Below, piece after piece: positions 34,777 to 43,993 of a stretch of DNA of 64,000 bases. Source of the DNA: an uncultured Bacteroides sp. GTDB lineage: Bacteria > Bacteroidota > Bacteroidia > Bacteroidales > Bacteroidaceae. Numbering within the stretch: the stretch's first letter is position 1; every line of letters starts with the position of its first letter. Position numbers and translations under genes: made by a program. The notes beneath the pieces are model-generated. The model saw nothing but the letters and a program-made list of their open reading frames with translations. It ran no database searches and was not told the origin of the DNA. Location: contig NZ_OY781099.1 in assembly GCF_963676325.1 (NCBI RefSeq), positions 2,046,001 through 2,110,000 of the forward strand. The letters run 5' to 3'.

Positions 34777-36309
34777 TTATATCCTGTTAAAGATAGTAAT
34801 AATCAAAATATTACTGCCAAAATAGCGTTTTAGATCCTCCTGATTCACTAATTTTAGTTTTTTATAGAACCATATAATCAATGGAATAGAGATAATTATT
34901 ATATATAATATTCTTATCATTTCTTTATTGAAGGTTAAGCTTGTCAGATCAACGGCGATCAGCATTAAAATAACGCATGTAATACATAAAATATATCTAA
35001 TTTTAAATTCGTACTTAATGTTGAGAAATTTATTCTGATAATACAGTCCTAATATATAACTTGCTAAATATGAAAGAGCATTAGATAAAATAACTGTATA
35101 CATTCCAATTAATGAAAATAAGAGATAAAAAGTTAAAATATTAACAATTACTGAAAGTGTTTGAAAAATAATAGTCTTCTCAGGATAACCTTTTGCTAAC
35201 AGAAAAATATATATTGGTAAAGTCAAAGGACTAAATACTAGATATGGAATGACTAAACCAATAATGAATATTGAGTAATTAGTAATATCATCTCTTAACC
35301 ACAGAGTTACTATATCCTTGCAAGTGATAATAAGTAAAGCACATACAGGCAAAATAAGTAAAAAAATCTTAGAGGTTAAATCTTTAATTAAGGATGCAAT
35401 AAACTGTTTGTCCTTCAATGAAGATAGATAAGGATAAAGTGGTTGAAGCAATTTACTAAACAAACCTGTCAACTGTAACCTAATTTTTAAGCCTATCTCA
35501 AAATAAGCAACAACATTGAACCCTAAGAAATGTGAAATCAAGATCTTAAATAGAGGCTCGTTAAAGAAACTAATAAATCCGGAAAAGTATACTTTTATGC
35601 CAAAAGTAAGTTGTTTTTTTGCAGCCGGTTTAAAAGTCTCTTTTAAGTTTGTAACTGCAATCGCCCCCCATTTCTTTATAAAGAAGATCAAAATAAGAAA
35701 AAACCAGCAAAGAGCTGCAGCTAGTATTGCATATCCTACCCAATCTAAATGATGCCCCATCAGAACAGCTGCAATGATCCCACCCCAATAAATAATGCTA
35801 TAAATAAGTTGAGCAAAATTAGTAAAATATATTTTCTGCATTGAATCAAGTACGGCTGTAAAGATCTGACCGATTAATAGGAGCATATTGGATACTAATA
35901 ATGTTATATAAAGAATCTCTGATTGTGCATAGTATTTCAGAGGGATACTTAAAATTTTTATAAGTATAAATTCTCTAAATATGAAAGCCAGAATAGTCAA
36001 CGGAATAATAATGGAACATATTATTACCAATGAAGCAAAAATATCATTTTCAGACTTACTACACTTCCCTTGTTCTGATACATATTTAATTAAGGCTGAG
36101 TTCAAACCTAAATTGGCAAATATATTTAAATTACCTATGACTGAAATAATAGCAAAGACTCCATATAATTCGGTCCCAAGTTTGTTGATAAAAATAGGGA
36201 TGCAAAGAAATGTCAGCACTGCTGTAATAACAAGCTGAATCACTCCACTTAGAGAATTATTAATCAAGGTTTTTTTTGAAACCGCTGTATTTTTATCGAC
36301 TTTTACCAT
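34777..36309 (-). CDS. Wzx-type polysaccharide flippase (MATE/MOP superfamily)
   Basis: This is a 510-residue membrane protein with about 14 helices. The N-terminal LINNSLSGVIQLVITAVLTFLCIPIFINKLGTELYGVFAIISVIGNLNIFANLGLNSALIKYVSEQ is highly typical of Wzx/RfbX proteins. It moves lipid-linked repeat units to the periplasmic side of the inner membrane. It shares one base with the upstream Wzz-like gene (stop/start overlap at 36309), so the two are translationally coupled. Confidence 0.9.
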   Translation of the reverse strand: MVKVDKNTAVSKKTLINNSLSGVIQLVITAVLTFLCIPIFINKLGTELYGVFAIISVIGNLNIFANLGLNSALIKYVSEQGKCSKSENDIFASLVIICSIIIPLTILAFIFREFILIKILSIPLKYYAQSEILYITLLVSNMLLLIGQIFTAVLDSMQKIYFTNFAQLIYSIIYWGGIIAAVLMGHHLDWVGYAILAAALCWFFLILIFFIKKWGAIAVTNLKETFKPAAKKQLTFGIKVYFSGFISFFNEPLFKILISHFLGFNVVAYFEIGLKIRLQLTGLFSKLLQPLYPYLSSLKDKQFIASLIKDLTSKIFLLILPVCALLIITCKDIVTLWLRDDITNYSIFIIGLVIPYLVFSPLTLPIYIFLLAKGYPEKTIIFQTLSVIVNILTFYLLFSLIGMYTVILSNALSYLASYILGLYYQNKFLNIKYEFKIRYILCITCVILMLIAVDLTSLTFNKEMIRILYIIIISIPLIIWFYKKLKLVNQEDLKRYFGSNILIITIFNRI

Positions 36310-37361
36310 TACTTTTTTGTAAACATTCGATATCCATAAATAGAAGAGAATATTAGAATAGCCAAGAAGCCACCAGCTATACTTCCCAATAAGAAACCTT
36401 TAACTTTGCCCAACTTTGTCATTTCTAATGGTAAAACCGGATTATCTATAATTTCAATTAAGGGAGTTTCTTTATCTAGACTCATCTTCATTATTTCCAA
36501 ATTCTTTTTCATTTCAATATACGTTCCAGCTAAGATTTGAATATCAGTTTGCTTTTTAATGAGTCCTACAGTACTTGATTGTCGAACAGAGTTTACCGTT
36601 TGATCAGCTAATCCTGCCCTTGCAACTAAAGCATTCTCATATTCTAGTTTTATTGAATCTGTTTGATTAAGAAGCTTTAAATAGTTAGTACGAATAAGTT
36701 TAGTTTTACTTTCCACATAAAAAGAAGTTGATTCTTTCATCAAATTTTCAACAAACAACTTAGATAACAGTTCATTCTCTGAGGTGAATGTTACATCTCC
36801 AATACTTAATTTCTTGTTTCTTTTTTTTGCAGTAAGTCTTTTTTTTATGATTTCTCCACATGCTAATTGAAAGACACTATCCTGTGTTCTTGTAAATGTA
36901 TTCCTATCTTGATTAACAGGAAATGATAAATCTATAAGCTTAGGATTATCACTTGTTTTCCAGTCTTTATTATATTTATAAGTTGCCAGATATAAATTTA
37001 TAAGGTTATCCGTATTTCCTTCAACATTTACAGGCAGAAGCAGTGCTTTTTCAACTAGGGCTCTTGACATAAGTAGTTCATACAAATTATCACCTCCAAA
37101 AGCGCCACTTGTTGATCCTCCTAATGAAAAGCCAAATTGATTGGCTAGACTTGATAAACCGTTTGTTTTTTCAGATTCTTGTAAAGCAAAGCTTAGATTT
37201 GCAGTGTATTTTGGAGCAATTAAAAAAGATGCTCCAACTCCAACAGCTGCGCCCAATAATGTTATTCCAAAAATCTTATATTTAGCAGAAAACAAATATC
37301 TTTTCCAACTACTATAAGAATCCATTAATTTATTTAAAGATATATATTCAGTTTTTTCCAT
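36309..37361 (-). CDS. Wzz-like chain-length determinant
   Basis: This is a 350-residue inner-membrane protein. A first helix lies at about 27-50 (YKIFGITLLGAAVGVGASFLI) and a second at about 322-343 (GFLLGSIAGGFLAILIFSSIYGY). Between them is a long periplasmic coiled region with the conserved LPLEMTKLGKVKG before the second helix. This is the Wzz architecture without a tyrosine-kinase domain. It controls chain length and works with the SLBB export protein encoded six bases upstream. GFSLGGSTSGAFGGDNLYELLMSR near 75-95 matches Bacteroidetes Wzz proteins. Confidence 0.9.
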   Translation of the reverse strand: MEKTEYISLNKLMDSYSSWKRYLFSAKYKIFGITLLGAAVGVGASFLIAPKYTANLSFALQESEKTNGLSSLANQFGFSLGGSTSGAFGGDNLYELLMSRALVEKALLLPVNVEGNTDNLINLYLATYKYNKDWKTSDNPKLIDLSFPVNQDRNTFTRTQDSVFQLACGEIIKKRLTAKKRNKKLSIGDVTFTSENELLSKLFVENLMKESTSFYVESKTKLIRTNYLKLLNQTDSIKLEYENALVARAGLADQTVNSVRQSSTVGLIKKQTDIQILAGTYIEMKKNLEIMKMSLDKETPLIEIIDNPVLPLEMTKLGKVKGFLLGSIAGGFLAILIFSSIYGYRMFTKK

Positions 37362-37367
37362 TTTTTT

Positions 37368-39821
37368 CTATTTAAACAATGACACAATAACGGCAGCAAC
37401 AGAAACAATGCTTGTTGTAATACTAATAATCTCGCCGGTACTCATTTCTCTTTTTATAGGTTTTTCCGGCACTATAATGCGGGATCCTGGGTTAACTTTA
37501 GGATAACAACGTATTCCGCAAAAAGATTTAGCAACTTCCACACTTCCATTTGCATGTATTACATAGGCCTTTTTCTTCAAAGCGTTATTTCCAAATCCAC
37601 CAGCAGCGTCTACATAATCTTTAAATGACAGTTTTTTCAGATAACGAACTGTATTAGGCATCATGACTTCTCCACTGACATTCACTGTTTCCAGTATTTT
37701 GGGAATACTTAATAAGTCGCCCTCCTCTAATATCAAATCATATTGAGAACCCGGATTATCAATGATATTTTTTAAAGAGATTCCTACAATGTCTGTATCT
37801 TTAAATAACTGTTTTCTGAGTTCCATTGAATCTGTTGGTTCTGTTTGTTTTTTTACTTTAGTCCCTATACCTTGTGCAACTTGATTTAATAGCTTCTTTT
37901 CAGAATCTGATTTTCTAGACTTTCGGATAAGATATGCACCCTCAGGATAAGCATAAATTGAAAGTCCACCGCTCATTCTTACTAAATCAGAGATTCTTTG
38001 ATTCTTCGATGTTATTACATAAGTTCCAGGTGATTTAATTTCGCCTTCAATATTAACTTGCTTCATATTCTCATAACCATAAATGGAACGAATAATTATC
38101 CTGTCTTCTTTTTTTAGTTTGAAGTTGGCTGCACTATCATTATATGCCAGCTCTTTGTCAATCATGAACTTATATGCTACAGCTTTTTTAAGATTCTCAT
38201 TTAAAGTTTTTAAGTCAGTGATTTGTCTATAAACTTCTATTTCACCTTTGTCGGCCTTTTTTGTCATGCCTTTTGCCATTAGTATCGCATCTTTCAAGGT
38301 CATGCCTTCTGCAAATGTATACTTATCAGGTGATACAACTTCGCCAGATACATATATGTATTCGTCTTCTTTCATTTCAAGAATTGATGAGATATATACA
38401 CTATCTTCTCGCTGAAGAATTAAATCATTTTTACCTTCCAATACATCTAACGGAGAAAAAGAAGCCATCTCAGGGAGATTCTTTGCGTTTTTTCTATAAA
38501 CAACAGCTCTTGTTGCAAAAGCATCTTCTTTTAGTCCATCTGCCTTCGTTAATAGTTCGCTGACTTTCATACCTTTAGTAAGAGAATACACTCCTGGTCG
38601 ATAAACAGATCCGGTAATTTGTACTCTGTTTGAAAACCTTTTTAAAAGTTCTCCTACCTTATATTCATCACCAGATTCTGTTAAATAAGACTTAAACTGA
38701 GGCATTGTAACATCAATTACACTTTTCTCTTTTGTGGTATTTCTATATGCGGTAATACGTTCACGATAGGCATTTTCTGTAAAACTGCCAGCAAATTCAA
38801 TCAAATTAGAAACTGTTTCAAATTCTTTCATTTCAAATATTGCCGGAACTTTCACTTCACCTGAGATTGTGACACGTTTACTATACGGAAGTACTTTAAT
38901 AACATCCTGATCTTGTAACCTCAAATTACACTGTTTACCATAAACTAAAAAATCGTATAAGTCGACTACTGCAATAATTGAGCGACCTCTGCTAACCTGG
39001 ATTTTACGGAAAGAGCCTTTTTCTGTAGGTCCTCCAGATACATAAAGTGCATTATATACAGATGCCAATGATGGAATAGTATACGAACCTGGATATGTAA
39101 CTTCTCCAATAACGCTTACGCTAATACTTCTAATATCTCCTAATGCAATGCTAACTTTGGTGGAATTGTTTCTTATACCACCATATATAGTAGATAATCT
39201 CTTCTTAATTACAGATTTTGCTTCTTCTATTGTAAGCCCACCAACAGAAATAACTCCTGCTAATGGAATCTTTATCTTACCTTCAGGACTGACAAAAAGA
39301 TTGTAGCTTGCTTCAGAGTTACCATATACATCAATTAAGAGTTCATCATCTGGTCCTAAAACATAATTATTAGGAGTTGCTAAGCGAAGATTCGGTTCAA
39401 AAGTTAGATTTACATCCTTAAAAATTGAGAGCCCAAATATCTCTAACTTATTAGCTTTTATTGAATCTTGTTTTTGTTTGTAAGCATTGTAATATTTAAG
39501 CATTTCAGGATTAAGCTTATTTTCGTCTTCTAATTCATTGTTAACGCTGAGCGAATGTTTCTTAACCCCTTTATTCTTATCATTATATCGTACAATCCTA
39601 CTTTTTAATTTTGCAGCTTCAATCTTACTCATTCCCTGACTATTTGCATATTGGTCAATTTGATTCATAGAGACACCTTTTTCTCCCAATTTTGAAATAA
39701 GATCTCCAAGTTGTGAATCTGATAAATTGTCAACATCCATCCCTTTTATCATATCAAGAGACTGTGCATTTACTGTTAGAACAGAAAATAATAAGATAAT
39801 TAAAAAAGCAATATTTCTCAT
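37368..39821 (-). CDS. SLBB-domain polysaccharide export protein (Wza-like)
   Basis: This is an 817-residue exported protein, much longer than E. coli Wza (about 380). The signal peptide ends near LTVNAQS (residues 14-20), with no lipobox Cys. Residues about 150-235 are the polysaccharide export domain (YVLGPDDELLIDVYG, SPEGKIKIPLAGVISVGGLTIEEAKSVIKKRL). Repeated SLBB modules follow: VSVIGEVTYPGSYTI, VTISGEVKVPAIFEM, VQITGSVYRPGVYSL, IYVSGEVVSPDKYTF, VNIEGEIKSPGTYVI and VNVSGEVMMPNTVRY, six in all. A C-terminal hydrophobic segment (IISITTSIVSVAAVIVSLF) may anchor it. It forms the export channel with Wzz and is the first gene of its operon. Confidence 0.92.
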   Translation of the reverse strand: MRNIAFLIILLFSVLTVNAQSLDMIKGMDVDNLSDSQLGDLISKLGEKGVSMNQIDQYANSQGMSKIEAAKLKSRIVRYNDKNKGVKKHSLSVNNELEDENKLNPEMLKYYNAYKQKQDSIKANKLEIFGLSIFKDVNLTFEPNLRLATPNNYVLGPDDELLIDVYGNSEASYNLFVSPEGKIKIPLAGVISVGGLTIEEAKSVIKKRLSTIYGGIRNNSTKVSIALGDIRSISVSVIGEVTYPGSYTIPSLASVYNALYVSGGPTEKGSFRKIQVSRGRSIIAVVDLYDFLVYGKQCNLRLQDQDVIKVLPYSKRVTISGEVKVPAIFEMKEFETVSNLIEFAGSFTENAYRERITAYRNTTKEKSVIDVTMPQFKSYLTESGDEYKVGELLKRFSNRVQITGSVYRPGVYSLTKGMKVSELLTKADGLKEDAFATRAVVYRKNAKNLPEMASFSPLDVLEGKNDLILQREDSVYISSILEMKEDEYIYVSGEVVSPDKYTFAEGMTLKDAILMAKGMTKKADKGEIEVYRQITDLKTLNENLKKAVAYKFMIDKELAYNDSAANFKLKKEDRIIIRSIYGYENMKQVNIEGEIKSPGTYVITSKNQRISDLVRMSGGLSIYAYPEGAYLIRKSRKSDSEKKLLNQVAQGIGTKVKKQTEPTDSMELRKQLFKDTDIVGISLKNIIDNPGSQYDLILEEGDLLSIPKILETVNVSGEVMMPNTVRYLKKLSFKDYVDAAGGFGNNALKKKAYVIHANGSVEVAKSFCGIRCYPKVNPGSRIIVPEKPIKREMSTGEIISITTSIVSVAAVIVSLFK

Positions 39822-40023
39822 TTTATATTTATATTTTGAAGATGCATTTTATTAAATTGTGGTAAAGATATAAGTTTAATTTTATGAAATGAATATTATT
39901 AAATCAAAACTTTCACATTAAACTTACCAGTAAAACGAATCTATCATGCTTTTATTGTTTTTTATGTTGATAAATTGTTAATAATAAAGTCCCGTTTTTA
40001 GTGCTATAATCAATAAAAAAACG

Positions 40024-40031
40024 TACATTTG
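40024..40031 (+). promoter_or_regulatory. -7 box five bases from a start codon
   Basis: TACATTTG matches TAnnTTTG and ends four bases before the ATG at 40036. With the usual short distance from the -7 box to the start site, transcription would begin at or next to the ATG and give a leaderless message. No clear TTTG is found at the -33 position. Confidence 0.45.
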
Positions 40032-40035
40032 CATT

Positions 40036-41151
40036 ATGATTGAACTATTAAAACATATAGAGGTTTTATTATTAGAAAACGATTGTGTAATCATTCCTTC
40101 CTTCGGAGGATTTGTTTCTCATTATATGCCAGCCAAATGGTTGGAAGAAGAAGGATTATTCCTTCCTCCTACCCGTTCTATTGGTTTCAATCCTCAATTA
40201 AAGATGAACGATGGGTCGTTAGTTCAATCCTATATGACAGCATATTGTACCGATTTTTCTGATGCTTCGAAGCTTGTAGATAAAGCCGTTCAAGAGCTTT
40301 TTGACACTTTACACGAAGAAGGAAAGGTGGAAATGCATGGGATTGGAGATATGTTTTATACTATTCATGGAACGCTTCAGTTTCAACCTTATGAAGATGG
40401 ATTGCTAACGCCTGGATTATACGGATTAAGTTCTTTCGAAATAGAAAAGATAGGTCAAGAAGTTAAAGCAGCTACCGAAGAAAATGTTGAGTTGAGCAAA
40501 CCGAATACAAAGGTATATGAAATTAGGGTTAATCGTTCTTTACTCCGCGCAACTGTAGCAGCGGCAGCAGCGATTATAATCTTTTTCTTTATGTCTACTC
40601 CAGTAGAAAATACTTATGTAGAAAAATCAAATTATGCTCAATTGATTCCATCTGAATTATTGGAATCGTTTGATAATAAAGAAGTTGCTAATCAGAAAGG
40701 ATCTGCTGTAGAATATTCAGAAACAAGAAATGATTTAAAAGTTATTGAATCATCAAAAGAAAATAGTTCTATTTCTAATAATTTAGAAGCAAATGCTCCT
40801 CAAAAAAAACAGGAACAGTTAAAGCCAAAGACTGTAAAAGAAGTTCTTGTTCCAAAGAAAATTGAAAAGAAAGTTGAAAAGAAAAATGATCCGGTAAAAA
40901 CTGAGACTACTTCAGTAAGTAAAGGATCATATCATATAATTGCTGCAAGTGTTACTAATCGTGCTGATGCACAGGAAATAGTTAGCAGATTAAAATCAAA
41001 AGGCTATTCAGGTGCTAGTTTTATTGAAGGTAACGGACGAATAAGAGTAAGCGTCATGTCTTTCTCTGATGATACTGAAGCAAATAACAAGCTTAGTCAG
41101 TTGAAGAAAAATGTAAACTTTAAGGACGCTTGGGTATTATCAAATAAATAA
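40036..41151 (+). CDS. HU-CCDC81 and SPOR domain protein
   Basis: This is a 371-residue protein. The first 140 residues (LKHIEVLLLENDCVIIPSFGGFVSHYMPA, then SKLVDKAVQELFDTLHEEGKVEMHGIGDMFYT) match the paired prokaryotic HU-CCDC81 domains common in Bacteroidetes. One membrane helix at about 170-190 (LRATVAAAAAIIIFFFM) is followed by a Lys/Glu-rich linker. A C-terminal SPOR domain at about 300-370 (YHIIAASVTNRADAQEIVSRLKSKGYSGA) binds denuded septal peptidoglycan. The layout suggests a link between a cytoplasmic, perhaps DNA-binding, part and the division site; the first part is inference. Thirteen bases separate it from the FHA gene. Confidence 0.88.
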   Translation: MIELLKHIEVLLLENDCVIIPSFGGFVSHYMPAKWLEEEGLFLPPTRSIGFNPQLKMNDGSLVQSYMTAYCTDFSDASKLVDKAVQELFDTLHEEGKVEMHGIGDMFYTIHGTLQFQPYEDGLLTPGLYGLSSFEIEKIGQEVKAATEENVELSKPNTKVYEIRVNRSLLRATVAAAAAIIIFFFMSTPVENTYVEKSNYAQLIPSELLESFDNKEVANQKGSAVEYSETRNDLKVIESSKENSSISNNLEANAPQKKQEQLKPKTVKEVLVPKKIEKKVEKKNDPVKTETTSVSKGSYHIIAASVTNRADAQEIVSRLKSKGYSGASFIEGNGRIRVSVMSFSDDTEANNKLSQLKKNVNFKDAWVLSNK

Positions 41152-41163
41152 TAGATTTCCATT

Positions 41164-41688
41164 ATGAAAAAAATATTGTGTCCAAAGTGTGAGAACTATC
41201 TTACATTTGACGAAACAAAGTATACCGAAGGTCAATCATTGGTCTTTGTTTGTGAGAATTGTGGTAAACAGTTTAGTATACGTATCGGAAAGACAAAACT
41301 TAAATCCCAGAATAAGAACGCAGTTTTTGATGAACAAGAAAATAAAGAAAAGTTTGGAAGTATTGTTGTTCTTGAAAATGTTTTTGGATATAAGCAAATT
41401 CTCCCATTGAATCTTGGTGATAACGTTATCGGACGCAGGTGTGTCGGAACTGTCATCAATACTCCTATTGAATCTGGTGACATGAGTATGGATCGTCAAC
41501 ATTGCGTTATCAATATAAAAAAAAATAAAGCCGGTAAGCTAATTTATACTTTAAGAGATTTCCCTAGCGTAACAGGAACATTTAATATGACTGAATGCTT
41601 AGGAGACAAAGACCGTGTAACATTAGTCGATGGTGCAATTGTTACTATTGGTGCAACTACTTTTATTCTTCGGTGCGCCGAAGATTAA
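41164..41688 (+). CDS. Zinc-ribbon and FHA domain protein
   Basis: This is a 174-residue cytoplasmic protein. The N-terminal zinc ribbon has Cys6, Cys9, Cys30 and Cys33 (CPKC...CENC). Residues about 70-172 form an FHA domain, with NVIGRRCVGTVINTP, DMSMDRQHCVINIKKN and VTLVDGAIVTIGATTFIL corresponding to the conserved GR, S/R-H and GD/TIG strands. FHA domains bind phosphothreonine peptides, but no Ser/Thr kinase gene is in the window. It probably forms an operon with the HU/SPOR gene just upstream. Confidence 0.88.
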   Translation: MKKILCPKCENYLTFDETKYTEGQSLVFVCENCGKQFSIRIGKTKLKSQNKNAVFDEQENKEKFGSIVVLENVFGYKQILPLNLGDNVIGRRCVGTVINTPIESGDMSMDRQHCVINIKKNKAGKLIYTLRDFPSVTGTFNMTECLGDKDRVTLVDGAIVTIGATTFILRCAED

Positions 41689-41900
41689 AATCTTAGAATT
41701 TGAACTCTTTTAGTTAACGAGAATTTAGAATTTACGTACAATCCATCAGAAAGATTTAAATATCGCAAGGAAATCGCCTTAAAAAGGCTTGTTTTAGGAC
41801 TAAATAATTTGGTAATGAGGTGTTTATCTCTATTTATAAGTTTCTAGATTGTTTATCGAAATAGAAAAAATAGAGCTTTTCTTGTTATTCTTAAAGAATT

Positions 41901-42627
41901 TTACTCCTGTTGTTTTTTCCATCTTTTCATTATTAGCATCCAGATAACAACTGAGACTGCTAATATGATAAGTTTGGTATTTAGGTTAATCCCATTTTTT
42001 ATTAGGGAATTGAACATCATAATATTTATAATGATGTGGAAGCATGCAGCCGCAAAGATAGATTTTGTTAGTTCTATAACTTTACCAATTCCCCAACTGC
42101 CTAGAGTTAAGAAACAAAAGAATTTAAGATTATCTAAAAAATCAGGGTTGCCTATAAATGATAAGTGCCAAACATACCATAAAAGGGATATGATTAAGAT
42201 TCTTAGCCAAGCTCTTGTTCCCTTTAATTCTTCTTCCAAATATCCTCTCCATCCAAATTCTTCACAGACACAATAAATAAATATCCCAATTCCGACAATA
42301 ATCCATAAAATGAGTATTAATGTTTTTGGAATTTTCAATGACAATTAGTGTCATTGAAGTAATTGGTATAAAACTCATAATAAAACTCCATTTTCGAGAA
42401 GAGCCAAAAATCGAAATTTCAGTATTCTGATTTTTTCTTAATAGATGAATAGATAGTAGAGCGCCTATTAATACTCCGATGGCTTCCAAGGGGCAGTAAA
42501 AAAGAATAGCCCATATTGATACATTTTCTATTATCTTTTTTAAATGAAATAAATCAAATCTAAAAACAGTTGACAATTAGACTGCAATAGAATAAAATAT
42601 TAGAATTCTTATTATTTTCTTTTTCAT
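41901..42627 (-). pseudogene. CPBP-family intramembrane metalloprotease, inactivated
   Basis: The reading starts at ATG 42627 (MKKKIIRILIFYSIAV), meets an in-frame TAA at 42579-42577, resumes in the same frame with LSTVFRFDLFHLKKI and SIWAILFYCPLEAIGVLIGALLS, and shifts frame near 42330-42345. The next frame (to 41901) carries the catalytic motif CEEFGWRGYL (EExxxR) and WHLSF. Together the pieces equal a full CPBP protease of about 240 residues, a family of membrane proteases related to Rce1. One stop and one frameshift in one gene make error unlikely but not impossible. The decay looks recent because all motifs remain. Confidence 0.82.
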
Positions 42628-42760
42628 TATCTGGCCGTCATTTTTTTACATCTATGGTAAATCATGATAGAATGATTCTGATTAACAATAAGTAATTTGT
42701 ATATATAATAAATTGAATAACAGGACAAATGTAGAAATTATATCAGCTGGTTGTAAACAA

Positions 42761-42795
42761 AAAAAAGCTTACTAAGAAATAGTAAACTTTTTGTT
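42761..42795 (-). terminator. Terminator after tRNA-Glu
   Basis: On the minus strand CAAAAAGtTTACTA pairs with TAGTAAgCTTTTTTTTG around a short loop, just after the tRNA. Confidence 0.75.
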
Positions 42796-42797
42796 AG

Positions 42798-42870
42798 TAG
42801 CGGATCCGGGAATCGAACCCGAGTCTCAACCGTGAGAGAGTTGCGTGCTAGGCCACTACACTAAACCGCC
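42798..42870 (-). tRNA. tRNA-Glu (CTC)
   Basis: The cloverleaf on the minus strand has D-stem GTGT/GCAC, anticodon stem CAACT/GGTTG with loop CTCTCAC (anticodon CTC) and T-loop TTCGATT. The acceptor stem GGCGGTT/ATCCGCT contains a T6-T67 mismatch and a G1-T72 wobble, weaker than its neighbours. A -7 box TACTTTTG lies at 42890-42883. Confidence 0.8.
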
Positions 42871-42916
42871 ATATTGATGATGCAAAAGTAATGCTTTTTT
42901 CTTAAGTTCTATAACT

Positions 42917-43195
42917 TTATTGGATATTTTTTTTCTCTTTTATCATTTTATTCATTAGGCCGTAGCGCTTATCCACAACTTGATTAGTAGGAAAAAATGT
43001 AAAATTAATATGCCAGCCATTATTCCTGAATGCGAACTTTCTTCCAGTTGCTCCTGCTTGAATAATGCTAAGTTTTTGTAGTACAAAGACTTCTATCCCT
43101 TCCGGAGATTTATCGGATGATTTAATAATGTCTGCTGTTACAAAAAATCCAGGAGTAGAAATGCGGCCAATGCGCACTAAAATGTCTTCATGCAT
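42917..43195 (-). CDS. Hypothetical protein overlapping the fetB end
   Basis: A protein of about 92 residues from ATG 43195 (MHEDILVRIGRISTPGFFVTADII). A longer start at 43219 would lie further inside fetB. The gene overlaps the fetB stop by eight bases, consistent with translational coupling. I see no domain I recognise. The N-terminal half is regular and charged (KSSDKSPEGIEVFVLQKLSIIQAG); the C-terminal half has aromatic residues (GWHINFTFFPTNQ). It could be an accessory of the FetAB exporter, from position only. Confidence 0.55.
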   Translation of the reverse strand: MHEDILVRIGRISTPGFFVTADIIKSSDKSPEGIEVFVLQKLSIIQAGATGRKFAFRNNGWHINFTFFPTNQVVDKRYGLMNKMIKEKKNIQ

Positions 43196-43988
43196 TTTTC
43201 TTGTTTGTTTTAAAAACACGAATCAAACGTCCGTACTCATCAAAAGAGCGACGGGCTGCAAGTTTTATGGTGATCATGATGGAAAGCATGGAAGCGGTAA
43301 AGGTTATGACTACTATCATCATTTGATATTTTATTGCAACATTTGGACTACTACCTCCAAGAATCTGTCCAATCATTGTTCCCGGGAGGGCCACAAGTCC
43401 CATAACTGCCATGTTGGCAATACAAGGGCTGAATGCTTTAATGAGCGCTTGCTTGATGAACGGAGCTTGTGCCTCCTGGTGAGTTGCTCCGTTTCCCAGT
43501 AAGTAGTAGTATTGTTGCTGTTCCCTCTGCAGTCCACTATAGAAAGTATTCAGACCAATTACGTTGACAGACAGCATATTACCCATTAATATACCAAAGA
43601 TTGGGATGAAGTATTGGGCGTTGAAAATGTTATTTAGCTTAAGAACAAGACCTAAAAAATAGGTTCCGATTATAATAACTGAAACAAGAAAACCTATGGA
43701 TATGGGGATTAAAAGAATTTTTCGTTGGATGCGTGTGCGGACTAATGCTGTTTCGGCGGCAACAACAACCATGATAAATACCCAAAGGAAGTTTATCAAA
43801 GGGTGATTTAAAATAAAAAGATATTTGAGATACATTCCAATCAGAAAAAGTTGCACAAGCATTCTGACTACAGCAATAAAAGTTGATTGTACCAGTCCGG
43901 TTTTGAATTTCCATAGATAATATACCGGAATGCACATCATCAGCAAACCTATAAGCAGACTCCAGTAACTGATATCTATTGTTCCCAT
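43188..43988 (-). CDS. fetB: FetB-like ABC exporter permease
   Basis: This is a 266-residue inner-membrane protein of the UPF0014/FetB family, with about seven helices. Family features are FIAVVRMLVQLFLIGMYLKYLF near 38, FIPIFGILMGNMLSVNVIGLN near 130, LLGNGATHQEAQAPFIKQALIKAFSPCIANMAVMGLVALPGTMIGQILGGSSPNVAIKYQMMI near 162-225. In E. coli FetAB exports iron and protects against peroxide; the same role is inferred here. It lies five bases downstream of the ATPase gene. Confidence 0.9.
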   Translation of the reverse strand: MGTIDISYWSLLIGLLMMCIPVYYLWKFKTGLVQSTFIAVVRMLVQLFLIGMYLKYLFILNHPLINFLWVFIMVVVAAETALVRTRIQRKILLIPISIGFLVSVIIIGTYFLGLVLKLNNIFNAQYFIPIFGILMGNMLSVNVIGLNTFYSGLQREQQQYYYLLGNGATHQEAQAPFIKQALIKAFSPCIANMAVMGLVALPGTMIGQILGGSSPNVAIKYQMMIVVITFTASMLSIMITIKLAARRSFDEYGRLIRVFKTNKKNA

Positions 43989-43993
43989 GTGGC

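Noticed and set aside
42917..43219. A longer start at 43219 for the small gene downstream of fetB
   Set aside because: It would increase the overlap with fetB from 8 to 32 bases; the ATG at 43195 gives a better coupled start.
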